From Clostridia bacterium (GTDB lineage: Bacteria > Acidobacteriota > Terriglobia > Terriglobales > Acidobacteriaceae): DNA of 64,000 nt. Position numbers and translations under genes: made by a program. The stretch is from contig DATMYA010000057.1 in the NCBI GenBank assembly GCA_035561135.1, positions 62,001-126,000 of the forward strand, read 5' to 3'. Positions 27,495-37,078 of the stretch are shown here, piece by piece. The notes beneath the pieces are model-generated. The model was not told where the DNA came from and searched no databases. It worked only from the letters and a program-made list of their open reading frames with translations. Within the stretch, counting starts at the first letter, position 1. Each line of letters begins with the position of its first letter.

Positions 27495-27650
27495 CAGAGA
27501 CGTGCTTCGCGCAAGAGCTGCACGTGCTCCTGAATGCGGCGAGAACCGAGCACGGCGAACGAACAAGAATCTTTAGTCAGCTAATCCGGCGGGTTGCGCA
27601 TTTGTTCGGCTACTGCGAAGGCCCCCCGACATCACGAAGGAACGGCCATT

Positions 27651-29141
27651 ATGGATTTCAAAGCAAGGGAACTTTGGTTTGTCACTGGAAGCCAGCACCT
27701 TTACGGTCCCGAGGCGCTGGAGAAAGTGGCTGGGCACTCACGTGAGATTGCCCGCACTCTCTCTGAGTCGGCCGCAATTCCGGTAAAGACGGTATTTAAG
27801 CCGGTGATGACGACGCCGGAAGCCATCTACGAGCTTTGCCTGGAAGCGAACGCCTCCAAGAACTGCGTCGGGCTCATCACCTGGATGCACACATTCTCTC
27901 CAGCGAAAATGTGGATTGCCGGGTTGAGTTCACTGAATAAGCCCTTCGCACATCTTCACACGCAATTCAACAGGGAACTGCCGTGGTCCACGATGGACAT
28001 GGACTTCATGAACCTGAACCAGTCGGCGCACGGCGATCGCGAGTTTGGATTCGGCGTTAGCCGCATGAGAATGCAGCGCAAAGTTATTGTCGGGTTCTGG
28101 CAGGACGCAGATGTTCATGAGGAACTCGGCGCGTGGGCGAGGGCGGCCTGCGCCTGGCATGACTCGAAAAGCCTGAAAGTGGCGCGCTTTGGCGACAATA
28201 TGCGTAATGTTGCCGTAACCGAAGGCGACAAGGTCGAAGCCCAGATCAAGTTGGGCTACACCGTGAGCGGGTTCGGAATGGGTGACCTCACGGCGTACAT
28301 ACGCAAGGTGACCGATGCCGAAACTGACAAGCTGGTATCGGAGTATGAAGGTGCATACACGGTTGCCGCATCGCTGCGCAAAGGCGGCGAAAAGCATTCT
28401 TCGCTGCGCGAGGCTGCACGGGTGGAAGTGGGACTCCGGGCATTTCTCGACAATGGCGGATTCAAGGCTTTCACCGATACCTTTGAGGACCTGCACGGCC
28501 TGCAGCAGCTCCCGGGCATCGCCGTCCAGCGATTGATGGACGATGGCTACGGCTTCGGCGCCGAAGGCGATTGGAAGACGGCCGCCCTTGTGCGCTCGAT
28601 GAAAGTCATGAGTGCCGGCCTGAATGGTGGCACGTCGTTCATGGAGGACTACACCTACGACATGCGCGATGGCGGAAAGGCCCTTGGCTCGCACATGTTG
28701 GAAGTTTGTCCCTCGATAGCCGAAGGGAAACCTTCTGCCGAAATTCATCCATTGTCGATTGGCGGCAAGGAGGACCCGGTTCGGTTGGTGTTCACGGCGG
28801 GCAGTGGTCCGGCGTTGAACGCTTCCGTCGTGGATATGGGGGACCATTTCCGCATGATTGTGAATACGGTCAACGTGATTCCGCCCGAGCCGCTGCCTCA
28901 TCTGCCAGTAGCCCGCGCCGTGTGGGTGCCGGAACCGAATCTGAAGGTCGCGGCGGGTGCGTGGATCCTGGCCGGAGGTGCACATCATACCGGCTTCAGC
29001 CAAGCCTTGACAGCCGAGCACATGGAAGATTTCGCCGAGATGGCAGGGATGGAATATTTGCTAATCGACGAGAACACGAGCTTGCGCGAATTCAAGAAAG
29101 AGCTCCGTTGGAACGACCTGTACTACCGCTGGTCGCATTAG
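27651..29141 (+). CDS. araA: L-arabinose isomerase
   Basis: A 496-residue AraA that converts L-arabinose to L-ribulose in the cytoplasm with Mn2+. The similarity to the E. coli enzyme is plain throughout: [16 protein letters not shown] at the start, [14 protein letters not shown]-type [19 protein letters not shown], and the active-site segments [24 protein letters not shown] and AGGAHHTGF that carry the metal-binding Glu and His. The ATG at 27651 is used; the frame is open upstream but unlike the family. No araB or araD is visible in the window. Co-regulation with the upstream TonB receptor is suggested by shared operators. Confidence 0.97.
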   Translation: MDFKARELWFVTGSQHLYGPEALEKVAGHSREIARTLSESAAIPVKTVFKPVMTTPEAIYELCLEANASKNCVGLITWMHTFSPAKMWIAGLSSLNKPFAHLHTQFNRELPWSTMDMDFMNLNQSAHGDREFGFGVSRMRMQRKVIVGFWQDADVHEELGAWARAACAWHDSKSLKVARFGDNMRNVAVTEGDKVEAQIKLGYTVSGFGMGDLTAYIRKVTDAETDKLVSEYEGAYTVAASLRKGGEKHSSLREAARVEVGLRAFLDNGGFKAFTDTFEDLHGLQQLPGIAVQRLMDDGYGFGAEGDWKTAALVRSMKVMSAGLNGGTSFMEDYTYDMRDGGKALGSHMLEVCPSIAEGKPSAEIHPLSIGGKEDPVRLVFTAGSGPALNASVVDMGDHFRMIVNTVNVIPPEPLPHLPVARAVWVPEPNLKVAAGAWILAGGAHHTGFSQALTAEHMEDFAEMAGMEYLLIDENTSLREFKKELRWNDLYYRWSH

Positions 29142-29163
29142 GTTAGAACTCCCGCCGTACCGA

Positions 29164-29200
29164 GTCGCTGCAGACGATGGCAAATGTCGCCTGCAGCGAC
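29164..29200. repeat. strong hairpin after araA
   Basis: A 10-bp perfect stem (29164-29173 with 29191-29200, GTCGCTGCAG/CTGCAGCGAC) extended by three more pairs after one mismatch. There is no T-tract. It could be a 3'-stabilising element, a leaky terminator or a processing site between araA and the next gene. Confidence 0.55.
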
Positions 29201-29311
29201 GGTATTCGGCTTGCATTCGCGTAACAGCTTCCTGGAAGAAACACCGTCCTAAGTAGCGGACGGAGCTTAGCAGTCACTGATTCGAATATGTACTGACGCG
29301 GAGAGTGCCTG

Positions 29312-32107
29312 ATGAATGCACGAAGGTCAGTCTTAGGCGCAGCATTCGTTCTGCTTCTGCTTGTCACCGTGGCGGATTCCTCCCAGGTGGCACAACACAC
29401 GATCCAAAAGGGAGACATACGTTTTGCCTACGACGATCGTGGCGTTTCGGCCCTTGCGCACCCCAACGATCCTTATGGCGCAGCGGTAACAATCCCAGAA
29501 CGTTACCTCGGCCTGACGGTCCGATACTCAGTCGGCGGTGGCGAATGGAAAGACCTGGACGTGCAGCACTTCCGTTCGGACGCTTCTCCCCAGGCCGGAG
29601 TCGTCAGGTACACGACCTTGCCGGGCACGCCCCTGAAAGTCGTGCAGACTTTCAAAACTGACGGAAAGGCGCTCGATTGGAACATCGATGTCCATGCGGT
29701 AGGCAACTCAGCCGTGCGGGTTGGGGATGTTGCGATTGAAGTTCCTGTAAAGCGTCCGTCGGGGGAAGAACCCAAGGAAATTTTTGAACGAGGATTCCTT
29801 GGTCACCAGTTCATCTCTGGTGACGGATCGTTTCTCTACTTTGTGCGGGCCTCCGGCGCACCACCGTTTCTGATCGTCACGCCGCATCCCGGCACCAGGC
29901 TTGAGTACTTCGACACCGCGCAGAGACGAACGCGCTACTACATTCATTCCGGCTTGAGTGGAGGAAATGAACAACGCGGCACTTGGCGACAAGCGCATAC
30001 ATTTCTGGAACTCCGGCCGTCTGGAGCGAAGAACAGCACGGCGCATTATGGCTTCCGCTTTCGCTGGGCGAAGAGTTACGATGAATTGCGTGAAATCCTC
30101 TACGACGAGGGCCTCTTCGACATTCGCGCTATGCCCGGGATGTCCATTCCTGAGGATCTGAGCGCGCGCATCTCTCTGCACACGAAAGCGCGAATTGAGT
30201 CCATCGAAGCAGAGTTTCCGCAGCAGACAAAGATTACGAGCTTAGGCGAGCGCCTGCCCGGACATCACCTGTATGAATTCAGCTTCAAGCGGCTCGGCGA
30301 AAACAAGCTAACGATTCATCACGATGGCGGGCGAAAGACCTACCTCGAATACTTCGTTACGGAACCGATCGAAACTCTCATAAAGAAGCGCAGCGCGTTT
30401 CTTATCGGGCGTCAGCAGATACGCGATGGTTCCAAGTGGTGGAACGGCGTATTTGCACCTTACGATATGAAAAACAAGGTCCTGCGCACACCTGAAGATC
30501 CGGACATCTTCAAAGGGCGCATGTCCTACGTGTTGACCTGCGATGATCCCGGCCTGAGCAAGGCTCCATATATCGCCGCGAAGAACGTTGCCTATCCCGA
30601 CCAGGGTGAAATTGAAGCCCTTGAGTACTACCTGGAGCACTTCGTGTGGGGCAAGCTTCAGCGCACGGGCGAGGAAACCCCGTACCCGTATGGGGTTTAC
30701 GGCACTCCCGACTGGTACACGAACCGAGATCCTGAGCGACGCGCGAAAATTAGCAAAACAAACCTGGACAAAGTTCACGTCTGGCGCTCGTACGACTACC
30801 CTCACATCGTGATGCTGTACTACCACATGTACGAGATCGCGAAAAAGTATCCGCACATGTCGAAGTATCTCGACGCGGCAGGATATCTCCAGCGGGCGTA
30901 CCAGACCGCACGAGCTTTCTACACGTACCCTTACGAGCTGATGCCGGACTACTACGAGACATCCAAGTGGGGTCTCTACAACGAACTGATCGTGCTTAAG
31001 CTGGCCGCCGCGCTGGAACGTGAAGGGTTTTCAGGACAGGCCTCATGGTTAGGCTCGGAGTGGGAGAAGAAGGTCAAGTACTTCGTTTACGACGATCCTT
31101 ATCCATTCCGCTCGGAATATGCTTTCGATCGCACGGCCTTCGAGTCCAGCTATGCGCTGGCAAAATACGGTGCGACGCACGACATGAAAGCTGACAAGAA
31201 TCTCTGGTGGGATATCAAGCTGAAGAAGTGGTATTCGCATCCGGTTGTATCGACGCAGGATTCGCGTGCCTTCATGGATCGCCAACTTGCATCGGGGCTA
31301 AGCGTGAGGGGCTGGCTTGAGGCCTCTTACTATCAGCTCGGTGCAGACCCCGGATTGAGTTACATGGCCGCTATGGGTGGATGGGGAATTCTGGACTACG
31401 CCCTGAACTTCTCGCCCCAACCTAACGACTGGGTACAGCTCGGATACGCGTCATATCTCAGCTCGTGGAGCCTGATGAACACAGGCAGGTCCGACACAAA
31501 CTACGGCTTCTGGTTTCCGGGCAAGGAGAACGACGGTGCCGCCGGTTGGCAGTTCATGTCCGCCAAGCACGGGAACGCCTGGATGGGTGCGGACGTTCCC
31601 CGCGGACCGTGGCATTACGACGGCGAAATTGATTTGGGCTTCGCCGGCGCACTACGTATGGCTTCTACCGTCCTGACTCACGACCCGGTCTTTGGCTGGA
31701 CGGCTTACGGCGCGGAACTTTCCGAAAAAGGTGAGACGTTCACAATCATGCCGCGCGATGGCTTGCGTCAGCGGTTCGCGGCCGTTCTTCCCGATGCAAA
31801 GCTTCCATTTGCAGGGGTGCGACGTTTCAAACTTGAGGTTGACCGCGACGGCTTCAGCGCAACGCAACCGATGATTACGGACAGGAAATTCGACAAGCTG
31901 CTCTTTACTCTTGATAACAGGACTCAGGATGCGCATTCCACGCTCATTCGAGTTTCATTCCCTCCCGGTGAGCACTACGAACTGACACAGGATGGACAAA
32001 AGGTTTCGCTGAAGGCTACAGGGGATTGGGATTATCCATGGGAGGCCGAAGTAAAAATGGGCACTGGGGCTTCAGAAATCAATTTCTTCCGGAGCACTCA
32101 ACAGTGA
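29312..32107 (+). CDS. large secreted protein, putative carbohydrate-active (paralogue 1)
   Basis: A 931-residue protein with an N-terminal signal peptide (RRSVLGAAFVLLLLVTVADS). A beta-rich first part is followed, from about residue 370, by a helical region with YDYPHIVMLYYHMYEIAKKYP, DWYTNRDPERRAKI and WGILDYALNFSPQPNDWVQLG, suggesting an alpha/alpha toroid as in many glycoside hydrolases and lyases. I think it belongs to a DUF5695-like family but cannot confirm this. It is clearly related to the next gene (same length and order, matching YPHV/I and VxHTPEFGW / LTHDPVFGW segments). It follows araA in the same direction, so a role in breaking down arabinose-containing polysaccharide is likely. 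Confidence 0.7.
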   Translation: MNARRSVLGAAFVLLLLVTVADSSQVAQHTIQKGDIRFAYDDRGVSALAHPNDPYGAAVTIPERYLGLTVRYSVGGGEWKDLDVQHFRSDASPQAGVVRYTTLPGTPLKVVQTFKTDGKALDWNIDVHAVGNSAVRVGDVAIEVPVKRPSGEEPKEIFERGFLGHQFISGDGSFLYFVRASGAPPFLIVTPHPGTRLEYFDTAQRRTRYYIHSGLSGGNEQRGTWRQAHTFLELRPSGAKNSTAHYGFRFRWAKSYDELREILYDEGLFDIRAMPGMSIPEDLSARISLHTKARIESIEAEFPQQTKITSLGERLPGHHLYEFSFKRLGENKLTIHHDGGRKTYLEYFVTEPIETLIKKRSAFLIGRQQIRDGSKWWNGVFAPYDMKNKVLRTPEDPDIFKGRMSYVLTCDDPGLSKAPYIAAKNVAYPDQGEIEALEYYLEHFVWGKLQRTGEETPYPYGVYGTPDWYTNRDPERRAKISKTNLDKVHVWRSYDYPHIVMLYYHMYEIAKKYPHMSKYLDAAGYLQRAYQTARAFYTYPYELMPDYYETSKWGLYNELIVLKLAAALEREGFSGQASWLGSEWEKKVKYFVYDDPYPFRSEYAFDRTAFESSYALAKYGATHDMKADKNLWWDIKLKKWYSHPVVSTQDSRAFMDRQLASGLSVRGWLEASYYQLGADPGLSYMAAMGGWGILDYALNFSPQPNDWVQLGYASYLSSWSLMNTGRSDTNYGFWFPGKENDGAAGWQFMSAKHGNAWMGADVPRGPWHYDGEIDLGFAGALRMASTVLTHDPVFGWTAYGAELSEKGETFTIMPRDGLRQRFAAVLPDAKLPFAGVRRFKLEVDRDGFSATQPMITDRKFDKLLFTLDNRTQDAHSTLIRVSFPPGEHYELTQDGQKVSLKATGDWDYPWEAEVKMGTGASEINFFRSTQQ

Positions 32108-32208
32108 AAAGGAATCGCGTCGATCGAGGCACACAGAGAACAGCAAGCAGGAATGCCCTGCGGTCACCGTGTGGTCAATAGCGCCGGATCAAGTACATAA
32201 GGAATGAG

Positions 32209-35001
32209 ATGAACAAGACAGTGTTTTCGCCAGCGAAGACGATCACGAAGCACGTCGTCATATTTTTGAGCGCAATTATCGGTCTGCAAACGCTTGTCGT
32301 AGCCCAGGACAAGCCTGAGGCGCCACCCACTCCCGGCCCTATGCTCAGCCAGGGCATCGTCGACCTGGACACTCCTGACTTTGCTCTGAAACTCGTGCGC
32401 TCGTCGCAGACGCTCGCCGCGCTGAAGCCAAAGGCGGATGCCGCCGGCTTCGATTTCGCTCCGGGCGACATTCTCATTGAACGCTCGAAGGACGGCTACT
32501 ATCACCTTGGTGATCTCGACCTGCGCGTTCGCAAAGGCACCTCAGGCGAATGGAAGAGCTATTCGACTGCGGTTGCACGCACTCCGGTTACGGCGCTTCC
32601 TACCTCGGGCAATGTCCTTGCTGCCGCCGCTTTGAACCCCACGCTGCCGCCGGATTTCCCGCTGCATGTTACCCGCATATGGGCGGTGGATGGCGGCAAA
32701 CTCGCGCTGCGCTTCGTACTGAAGAACGAAGGCACGGAGGCGGTCCAGGTTGGCGCGCTCGGCATCCCGATGGTCTTCAATAACGTGATCAACAAACGCT
32801 CGCTGGAGCAGGCGCACGCCGCGTGTTCGTTCTTCGATCCATATATCGGACGTGATGCCGGCTACTTGCAGGTGACGCGGTTAAACGGACATGGCCCCGC
32901 GTTGGTGGTGGTGCCGGACGGGCAAACGCCCTTTGAGGCTTATAACCCAATTCTGAACCCAAGGCGCGGCGGCAGTGGATCCACTCCCATCTTTACAGAC
33001 CCCACCCCTCGCGGCATGACCTTCGAAGGTTTTTTCGATTGGATGGTTCACAGCCAGGCATATGCCGAAAATGAGTGGAAGGCAGCCGAGCAGTGGAATG
33101 CCCCTACCATGCTGACGCTGGCCCCCGGCGAGTCAAAGACCTACGGAATCAAGTTTCTCGTTTCCGAATCGATCCGCAACATAGAAAAGACGCTGGCCGC
33201 AAATAACAGGCCCGTTGCCGTGGGAGTCCCCGGTTACGTGCTGCCCACGGACATCGACGGACGCCTGTTCCTGCAGTATGGGAAAGACGTGAAATCTCTC
33301 AACGTTGAGCCTGCGGGTGCGGTTGTTATCAGCAAGGAACAGCCGACGGCGCCTGGGTGGAAGGTTTTCAGTGTGAAGGGGAAAACCTGGGGACGCTCTC
33401 GCCTGACCATCACATACGCCGATGGCCTGGTACAGACGATCCAATACTTCGTCACCAAGCCGCATCAACAGGCCGTGGCTGACATGGGCAACTTCCTGAC
33501 GACGAAGCAATGGTTTGTCGATCCCAAAGACCCCTTCCACCGCAGTCCTTCCGTGATGAGCTACGATCGCGAGGCGAACCGGATCGTCGATCAGGAAAGC
33601 CGTGTGTGGATTGCCGGCCTGGGCGATGAAGGCGGGTCTGGCTCGTGGCTGGCCGCATTCATGAAACAGTTGGGCCAGCCGAATAAGGAAGAGATCGACA
33701 AGCTGCAGCTATTCGTGGACGAAGTACTCTGGGGCGGGTTGCAGTTCAAAGACGGCCAGCACCCGTACGGCGTGCGCAAGAGTCTCTTCTACTACGAGCC
33801 CAACGAGATGCCCGCTAACTATTATCGGAGCGATATCAACTGGAAGTCGTGGACGAGTTGGAACAAGAAGGCGTCCATGTCAGTTGAGCGGTCGTTCAAC
33901 TATCCGCACGTTGCGGCCGCGTATTGGGTCTTCTACCGCCTGGCCCGAAACAACCAGGGGCTCGTCACTAACCATCCTTGGGATTGGTATCTGCATCATG
34001 CGTACGAGACCTCGATGGCCATGGTCAAATATGGTCCCTACTACGCCAGGTTCGGCCAGATGGAAGGAGACATATTCGTTCAGATATTGACCGACCTCAA
34101 GCGTGAGGGCATGAACACCGAAGCGGGAAAACTCGAAGCCGACATGAAGAAGCGCGCCGACCGATGGAAGGAAGAAAAGTTCCCGTTCGGCAGTGAGATG
34201 CCATGGGACTCGACCGGACAGGAAGAAGTCTATGCGTGGACGAAATACTTCGGCTATGAAGACAAAGCAAACGTCACGCTGAACGCGATTCTCGGCTACG
34301 ACCCGACCGTGCCACATTGGGGTTATAACGGGAGCGCACGCCGCTTCTGGGATTTTCTTTATGGCGGCAAGTACAGCCGGATTGAGCGCCAACTCCATCA
34401 CTACGGTTCCGGAATGAACGCTATACCCGTGCTAGGCGAGTACCGTGAGCATCCAGAAGACCTCTACTTGCTGCGCGTTGGCTACGGCGGCACCATGGGC
34501 GCAATCACTAATATCGACCAGGAAGGTTTCGCGTCCGCGGCTTTTCATTCCTTCCCGGACATGCTCAAGTTCGACCCGCTGACTGGCGACTACGGTCCAA
34601 ACTTCTTCGGCCACGCTTGGAACACAGCAACGTACGTTGTCCACACTCCGGAGTTCGGCTGGATGTCGTTTGGCGGCAATGTTAAGAGCGAGGGTAAAAC
34701 TATTAAGGTCACCCCGCTGGACTCATTCCGCACGCGCGTCTACATAGCTTCCGCAGGATTGTGGTTGACACTCGACTCGGGAAAATTTGACGCCATCGAG
34801 TTGGATGCTGTGACCGGAACCGTGCGCGTTGGGCTCGCTCCTTCGACACAGTTCACACACTCAGCGGGCTTACGCGTGGAGCAACCCGGAAAGGCAAAGA
34901 GCGGCTACGGCCCGCGCGGACAGTTCGTGATGGAGCGCGACGCATATGTCGTCCCTTTGAGCCAAGAGACAACGTGGGTAGAACTTAACGTTAAGAAGTA
35001 A
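32209..35001 (+). CDS. large secreted protein, putative carbohydrate-active (paralogue 2)
   Basis: A 930-residue protein with a signal peptide (HVVIFLSAIIGLQTLVVAQ). Its layout matches the preceding 931-residue protein: a beta-rich N-terminal half, then a helical domain with WNKKASMSVERSFNYPHVAA, WDWYLHHAYETSMAMVKYGPY and a C-terminal beta region with YVVHTPEFGWMSFGGNV. The two are diverged paralogues arranged in tandem, with 101 bp between them. Acidic residues in the helical domain could be catalytic, but I cannot assign them. Transcription ends at a strong hairpin about 35 bp after the stop. Confidence 0.7.
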   Translation: MNKTVFSPAKTITKHVVIFLSAIIGLQTLVVAQDKPEAPPTPGPMLSQGIVDLDTPDFALKLVRSSQTLAALKPKADAAGFDFAPGDILIERSKDGYYHLGDLDLRVRKGTSGEWKSYSTAVARTPVTALPTSGNVLAAAALNPTLPPDFPLHVTRIWAVDGGKLALRFVLKNEGTEAVQVGALGIPMVFNNVINKRSLEQAHAACSFFDPYIGRDAGYLQVTRLNGHGPALVVVPDGQTPFEAYNPILNPRRGGSGSTPIFTDPTPRGMTFEGFFDWMVHSQAYAENEWKAAEQWNAPTMLTLAPGESKTYGIKFLVSESIRNIEKTLAANNRPVAVGVPGYVLPTDIDGRLFLQYGKDVKSLNVEPAGAVVISKEQPTAPGWKVFSVKGKTWGRSRLTITYADGLVQTIQYFVTKPHQQAVADMGNFLTTKQWFVDPKDPFHRSPSVMSYDREANRIVDQESRVWIAGLGDEGGSGSWLAAFMKQLGQPNKEEIDKLQLFVDEVLWGGLQFKDGQHPYGVRKSLFYYEPNEMPANYYRSDINWKSWTSWNKKASMSVERSFNYPHVAAAYWVFYRLARNNQGLVTNHPWDWYLHHAYETSMAMVKYGPYYARFGQMEGDIFVQILTDLKREGMNTEAGKLEADMKKRADRWKEEKFPFGSEMPWDSTGQEEVYAWTKYFGYEDKANVTLNAILGYDPTVPHWGYNGSARRFWDFLYGGKYSRIERQLHHYGSGMNAIPVLGEYREHPEDLYLLRVGYGGTMGAITNIDQEGFASAAFHSFPDMLKFDPLTGDYGPNFFGHAWNTATYVVHTPEFGWMSFGGNVKSEGKTIKVTPLDSFRTRVYIASAGLWLTLDSGKFDAIELDAVTGTVRVGLAPSTQFTHSAGLRVEQPGKAKSGYGPRGQFVMERDAYVVPLSQETTWVELNVKK

Positions 35002-35034
35002 TCGTCGATCTGATCGCTGTCGCGTTCTAAAAAA

Positions 35035-35065
35035 CAGGGCTGAGAGCATCTTGCTCCCAGCCCTG
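35035..35065. terminator. bidirectional intrinsic terminator
   Basis: CAGGGCTG (35035-35042) pairs with CAGCCCTG (35058-35065), with an inner GAGCA/TGCTC stem. An A-run before it (35029-35034) gives a T-tract for minus-strand asnB transcripts; CTTTAT follows on the plus side. It lies between convergent genes. Confidence 0.85.
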
Positions 35066-35139
35066 CTTTATCCACTCTCCATCTGCTTGAAGCAAACTCT
35101 ACGCAAAAAAGCTCCTTCGACTCGGGTTGGGACCCTCTG

Positions 35140-36867
35140 TCAGGAAGACAGGCTAGCTGTGTGGTGCTGGTCTGCGTAGGCCTCCGTATGCACTCCCGCT
35201 ACGGCCCGTCCTGAAGGATCGACTATCCCTTGCAGAGCCTTGTCCCACTTCAACGCGGTCTCGGTACTGCATGCAACGCTGCGTTCCCACGGAACGCAGT
35301 TGACCGCAGTTGCGGAGGGGAAGTGCTGTTCGAAGATTTGCCGATAGAGGTACGCCTCTTTTGTCTCAGGAGACTTCAACGGAAAGCGCTCTGCCGCTCC
35401 ACGCATCATGTTGTCGGTGATTTCTTTTTCGGCAGCGGCCTTCAACGCGTCGATCCAGCCGTACCCAACTCCGTCGGAGAACTGCTCCTTCTGCCGCCAC
35501 AGAATCTCCTCGGGGATATAGCCCTCAAACGCCTTGCGAAGCGGCCACTTCTCGATCGCTGATGGGTGACGTGCATTCCTCGGCAGCTTGATCTCCGGAG
35601 CGAGTGTCATCGCGACATCGAGGAATTCACGATCCAGGAATGGAACGCGCGCCTCAACTCCCCACGCGGCGCTTGATTTATTGGCGCGAGCGCAGTCGTA
35701 GAGATGGAGCTTGTTCAGCTTGCGAATGGTTTCGTCGTGCAATTCGCGGCCATCCGGCGCCTTATGGAAGTAGAGATATCCGCCGAACACCTCGTCAGAG
35801 CCTTCGCCGGAGAGAACCATTTTGATGCCCATGGCACGAATCTTGCGCATGAGCAGATACATCGGAGTGGAGGCGCGGATCGTCGTGATGTCGAAGGTCT
35901 CCGTGTGATAGATCACGTCGGAGAGCGCGTCGAGACCTTCTTGCACCGTGAAGTGAATTTCATGGTGAACGGAGCCGATATGCTCAGCGACTTTGCGCGC
36001 CGGGATGAGATCGGGTGCATCTTCAAGACCAATGGCAAACGAGTGCAGGCGCGGCCACCATGCGGGACTCTTGTCCTCTTCCTCGACGCGGTTGGCGCTG
36101 TACTTGGCTGCAATCGCGGCGATGATGGACGAATCCACGCCGCCGGAGAGCAGCACGCCATACGGGACGTCGCACATCAGTTGCCGATGCACCGCACTCT
36201 CGAGCGCAGAACGCAACTGCGCGGGATCGTAGTCATTTGTAGGATAAGCCGCAGCGTCGGCCCACGCCGGACGATAGTACCTCTGGAACCCCTTCTCCGG
36301 CTCGCTGCCGAGCAAGTAGTGTCCAGGCGGGAACTCGCTTATGCGTTCGCAGACGCCGGCAAGCGCCTTCATCTCGGATGAGACATAGAGGTGCTCGTGG
36401 CGGTCCCATCCGAGGTAAAGCGGGACGACTCCGATCGGGTCGCGCGCAATGAGGAAGTCGTTCCGGCGCGGATCGTAGAGCACGAACGCAAAGATGCCGT
36501 TCATGCGGTTGAGAAACTCCATCGGATGAAACTCGTCGTAGAGGTAGAGGATGACCTCACAGTCGGATGAAGTACGGAACTCGTGCGCGTCCTTTAGCGC
36601 GCTTCGGAGGCGCTTGTGGTTGTAAATCTCTCCGTTCACGGAAAGAGTGTTGCAGTTTCGCGGGTCGATCAATGGTTGCGCCCCATGTTCAACATCGACG
36701 ATGGAGAGGCGTTCGTGGGCGAGAATCGCGCGCGGATGACTATAGATGCCGCTCCAGTCAGGGCCGCGGTGCCGAAGCTTCTTGGCCATCGCCAAAGCTC
36801 GCTTGCGTAACTCGGCGCTGTCGTCGCGAGTGGGATCAATATTGAGTATGGAGAGAATGCCGCACAT
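35140..36867 (-). CDS. asnB: asparagine synthetase B (glutamine-hydrolysing)
   Basis: A 575-residue AsnB that makes asparagine from aspartate, glutamine and ATP. The start is set by MCGIL at 36867, because Cys2 must be the N-terminal nucleophile of the glutaminase domain; the longer open frame upstream is not coding. The glutaminase domain has RLSIVD and NGEIYNH; the synthetase domain has the PP-loop LLSGGVDSS. Length is near E. coli AsnB. A GAGG box lies 4 bases before the ATG. Upstream in the same transcript are an Asn-rich leader peptide and a terminator, pointing to attenuation control by charged Asn-tRNA. Confidence 0.95.
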   Translation of the reverse strand: MCGILSILNIDPTRDDSAELRKRALAMAKKLRHRGPDWSGIYSHPRAILAHERLSIVDVEHGAQPLIDPRNCNTLSVNGEIYNHKRLRSALKDAHEFRTSSDCEVILYLYDEFHPMEFLNRMNGIFAFVLYDPRRNDFLIARDPIGVVPLYLGWDRHEHLYVSSEMKALAGVCERISEFPPGHYLLGSEPEKGFQRYYRPAWADAAAYPTNDYDPAQLRSALESAVHRQLMCDVPYGVLLSGGVDSSIIAAIAAKYSANRVEEEDKSPAWWPRLHSFAIGLEDAPDLIPARKVAEHIGSVHHEIHFTVQEGLDALSDVIYHTETFDITTIRASTPMYLLMRKIRAMGIKMVLSGEGSDEVFGGYLYFHKAPDGRELHDETIRKLNKLHLYDCARANKSSAAWGVEARVPFLDREFLDVAMTLAPEIKLPRNARHPSAIEKWPLRKAFEGYIPEEILWRQKEQFSDGVGYGWIDALKAAAEKEITDNMMRGAAERFPLKSPETKEAYLYRQIFEQHFPSATAVNCVPWERSVACSTETALKWDKALQGIVDPSGRAVAGVHTEAYADQHHTASLSS

Positions 36868-36914
36868 AAGGCCTCGATTCTGAGAAATCGCTAAGAAAAC
36901 ATGGAATAAGCAGC

Positions 36915-36950
36915 AAAAGAAAACCCCCGACCGCTTTCGCGAATCGGGGG
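36915..36950 (-). terminator. intrinsic terminator/attenuator in asnB leader
   Basis: On the minus strand, CCCCCGA (36950-36944) pairs with TCGGGGG (36930-36924). The inner stem CGC/GCG closes a GAAA tetraloop, and TTTTCTTTT follows (36923-36915). The U-tract ends 47 bases before the asnB ATG, so when formed it would stop transcription before asnB. It could also end transcripts from cyuA upstream, but the leader peptide argues for attenuation. Confidence 0.85.
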
Positions 36951-37016
36951 TGGGAACCTTGTCGAGTGCTGTTGGGGGTTTAGCCCATGCCCTCGCCGGC
37001 CCCCGCACGATTCGCG
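36938..37016 (-). promoter_or_regulatory. antiterminator pairing in asnB leader
   Basis: The 5' arm of the terminator (minus strand CCCCCGATTCGCG, 36950-36938) is complementary to a segment inside the leader-peptide ORF (minus strand CGCGAATCG-TGC-GGGGG, 37016-37000) with only a 3-base bulge. The pairings are exclusive: if the leader segment pairs, the terminator cannot form. The leader segment begins 11 bases after the last of four Asn codons, so a ribosome stalled there would leave it free. The GGGGG part can also pair with CCCCC at 36978-36974. Confidence 0.7.
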
Positions 37017-37060
37017 CGGAGGAGGCAATTATTATTATTGCTGTTGAGGCAAGAAGGCAT
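36980..37060 (-). CDS. asnB leader peptide, Asn-rich (26 aa)
   Basis: A 26-residue ORF on the minus strand, ATG at 37060 to TAA at 36980, upstream of asnB. It reads MPSCLNSNNNNCLLRAN followed by a Gly/Ala-rich tail. Asn occurs at residues 6, 8-11 and 17: four consecutive AAT codons (37039-37028) and five Asn in six positions. It overlaps the antiterminator segment and is followed by the attenuator hairpin 30 bases after its stop. This is the design of amino-acid attenuator leaders (his, leu, trp). No good Shine-Dalgarno is seen; a short 5' leader from the proposed promoter may explain that. Confidence 0.72.
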   Translation of the reverse strand: MPSCLNSNNNNCLLRANRAGAGEGMG

Positions 37061-37076
37061 GTTATTAGCTAGTCAA
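37061..37076 (-). promoter_or_regulatory. TTGACTAGCTAATAAC motif before asnB leader
   Basis: Minus strand TTGACTAGCTAATAAC directly upstream of the leader ATG. A closely matching TTGATTAGCTAATAGT lies on the plus strand at 38620-38635, on the other side of cyuA. The shared core could be a regulator site. Confidence 0.35.
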
Positions 37077-37078
37077 TC

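Larger units (their letters stand above)
26927..27650. other. divergent regulatory region between metallopeptidase and araA
   Basis: 724 bp with no supported gene. It carries three LacI-type operator-like 14-mers (27098, 27188, 27481), two TTGACA boxes (27071 and 27446) and the araA ribosome-binding site GAAGGA at 27636-27641. Confidence 0.6.

Noticed and set aside
34984..34997. Palindrome CTTAACGTTAAG at the end of the second paralogue gene
   Set aside because: It is inside the last codons of the gene and far from any promoter; it is not of the LacI-type pattern seen upstream of araA.
36868..37008. In-frame N-terminal extension of asnB
   Set aside because: AsnB needs Cys right after the initiator Met (MCGIL); the extension overlaps the attenuator hairpin and leader peptide.
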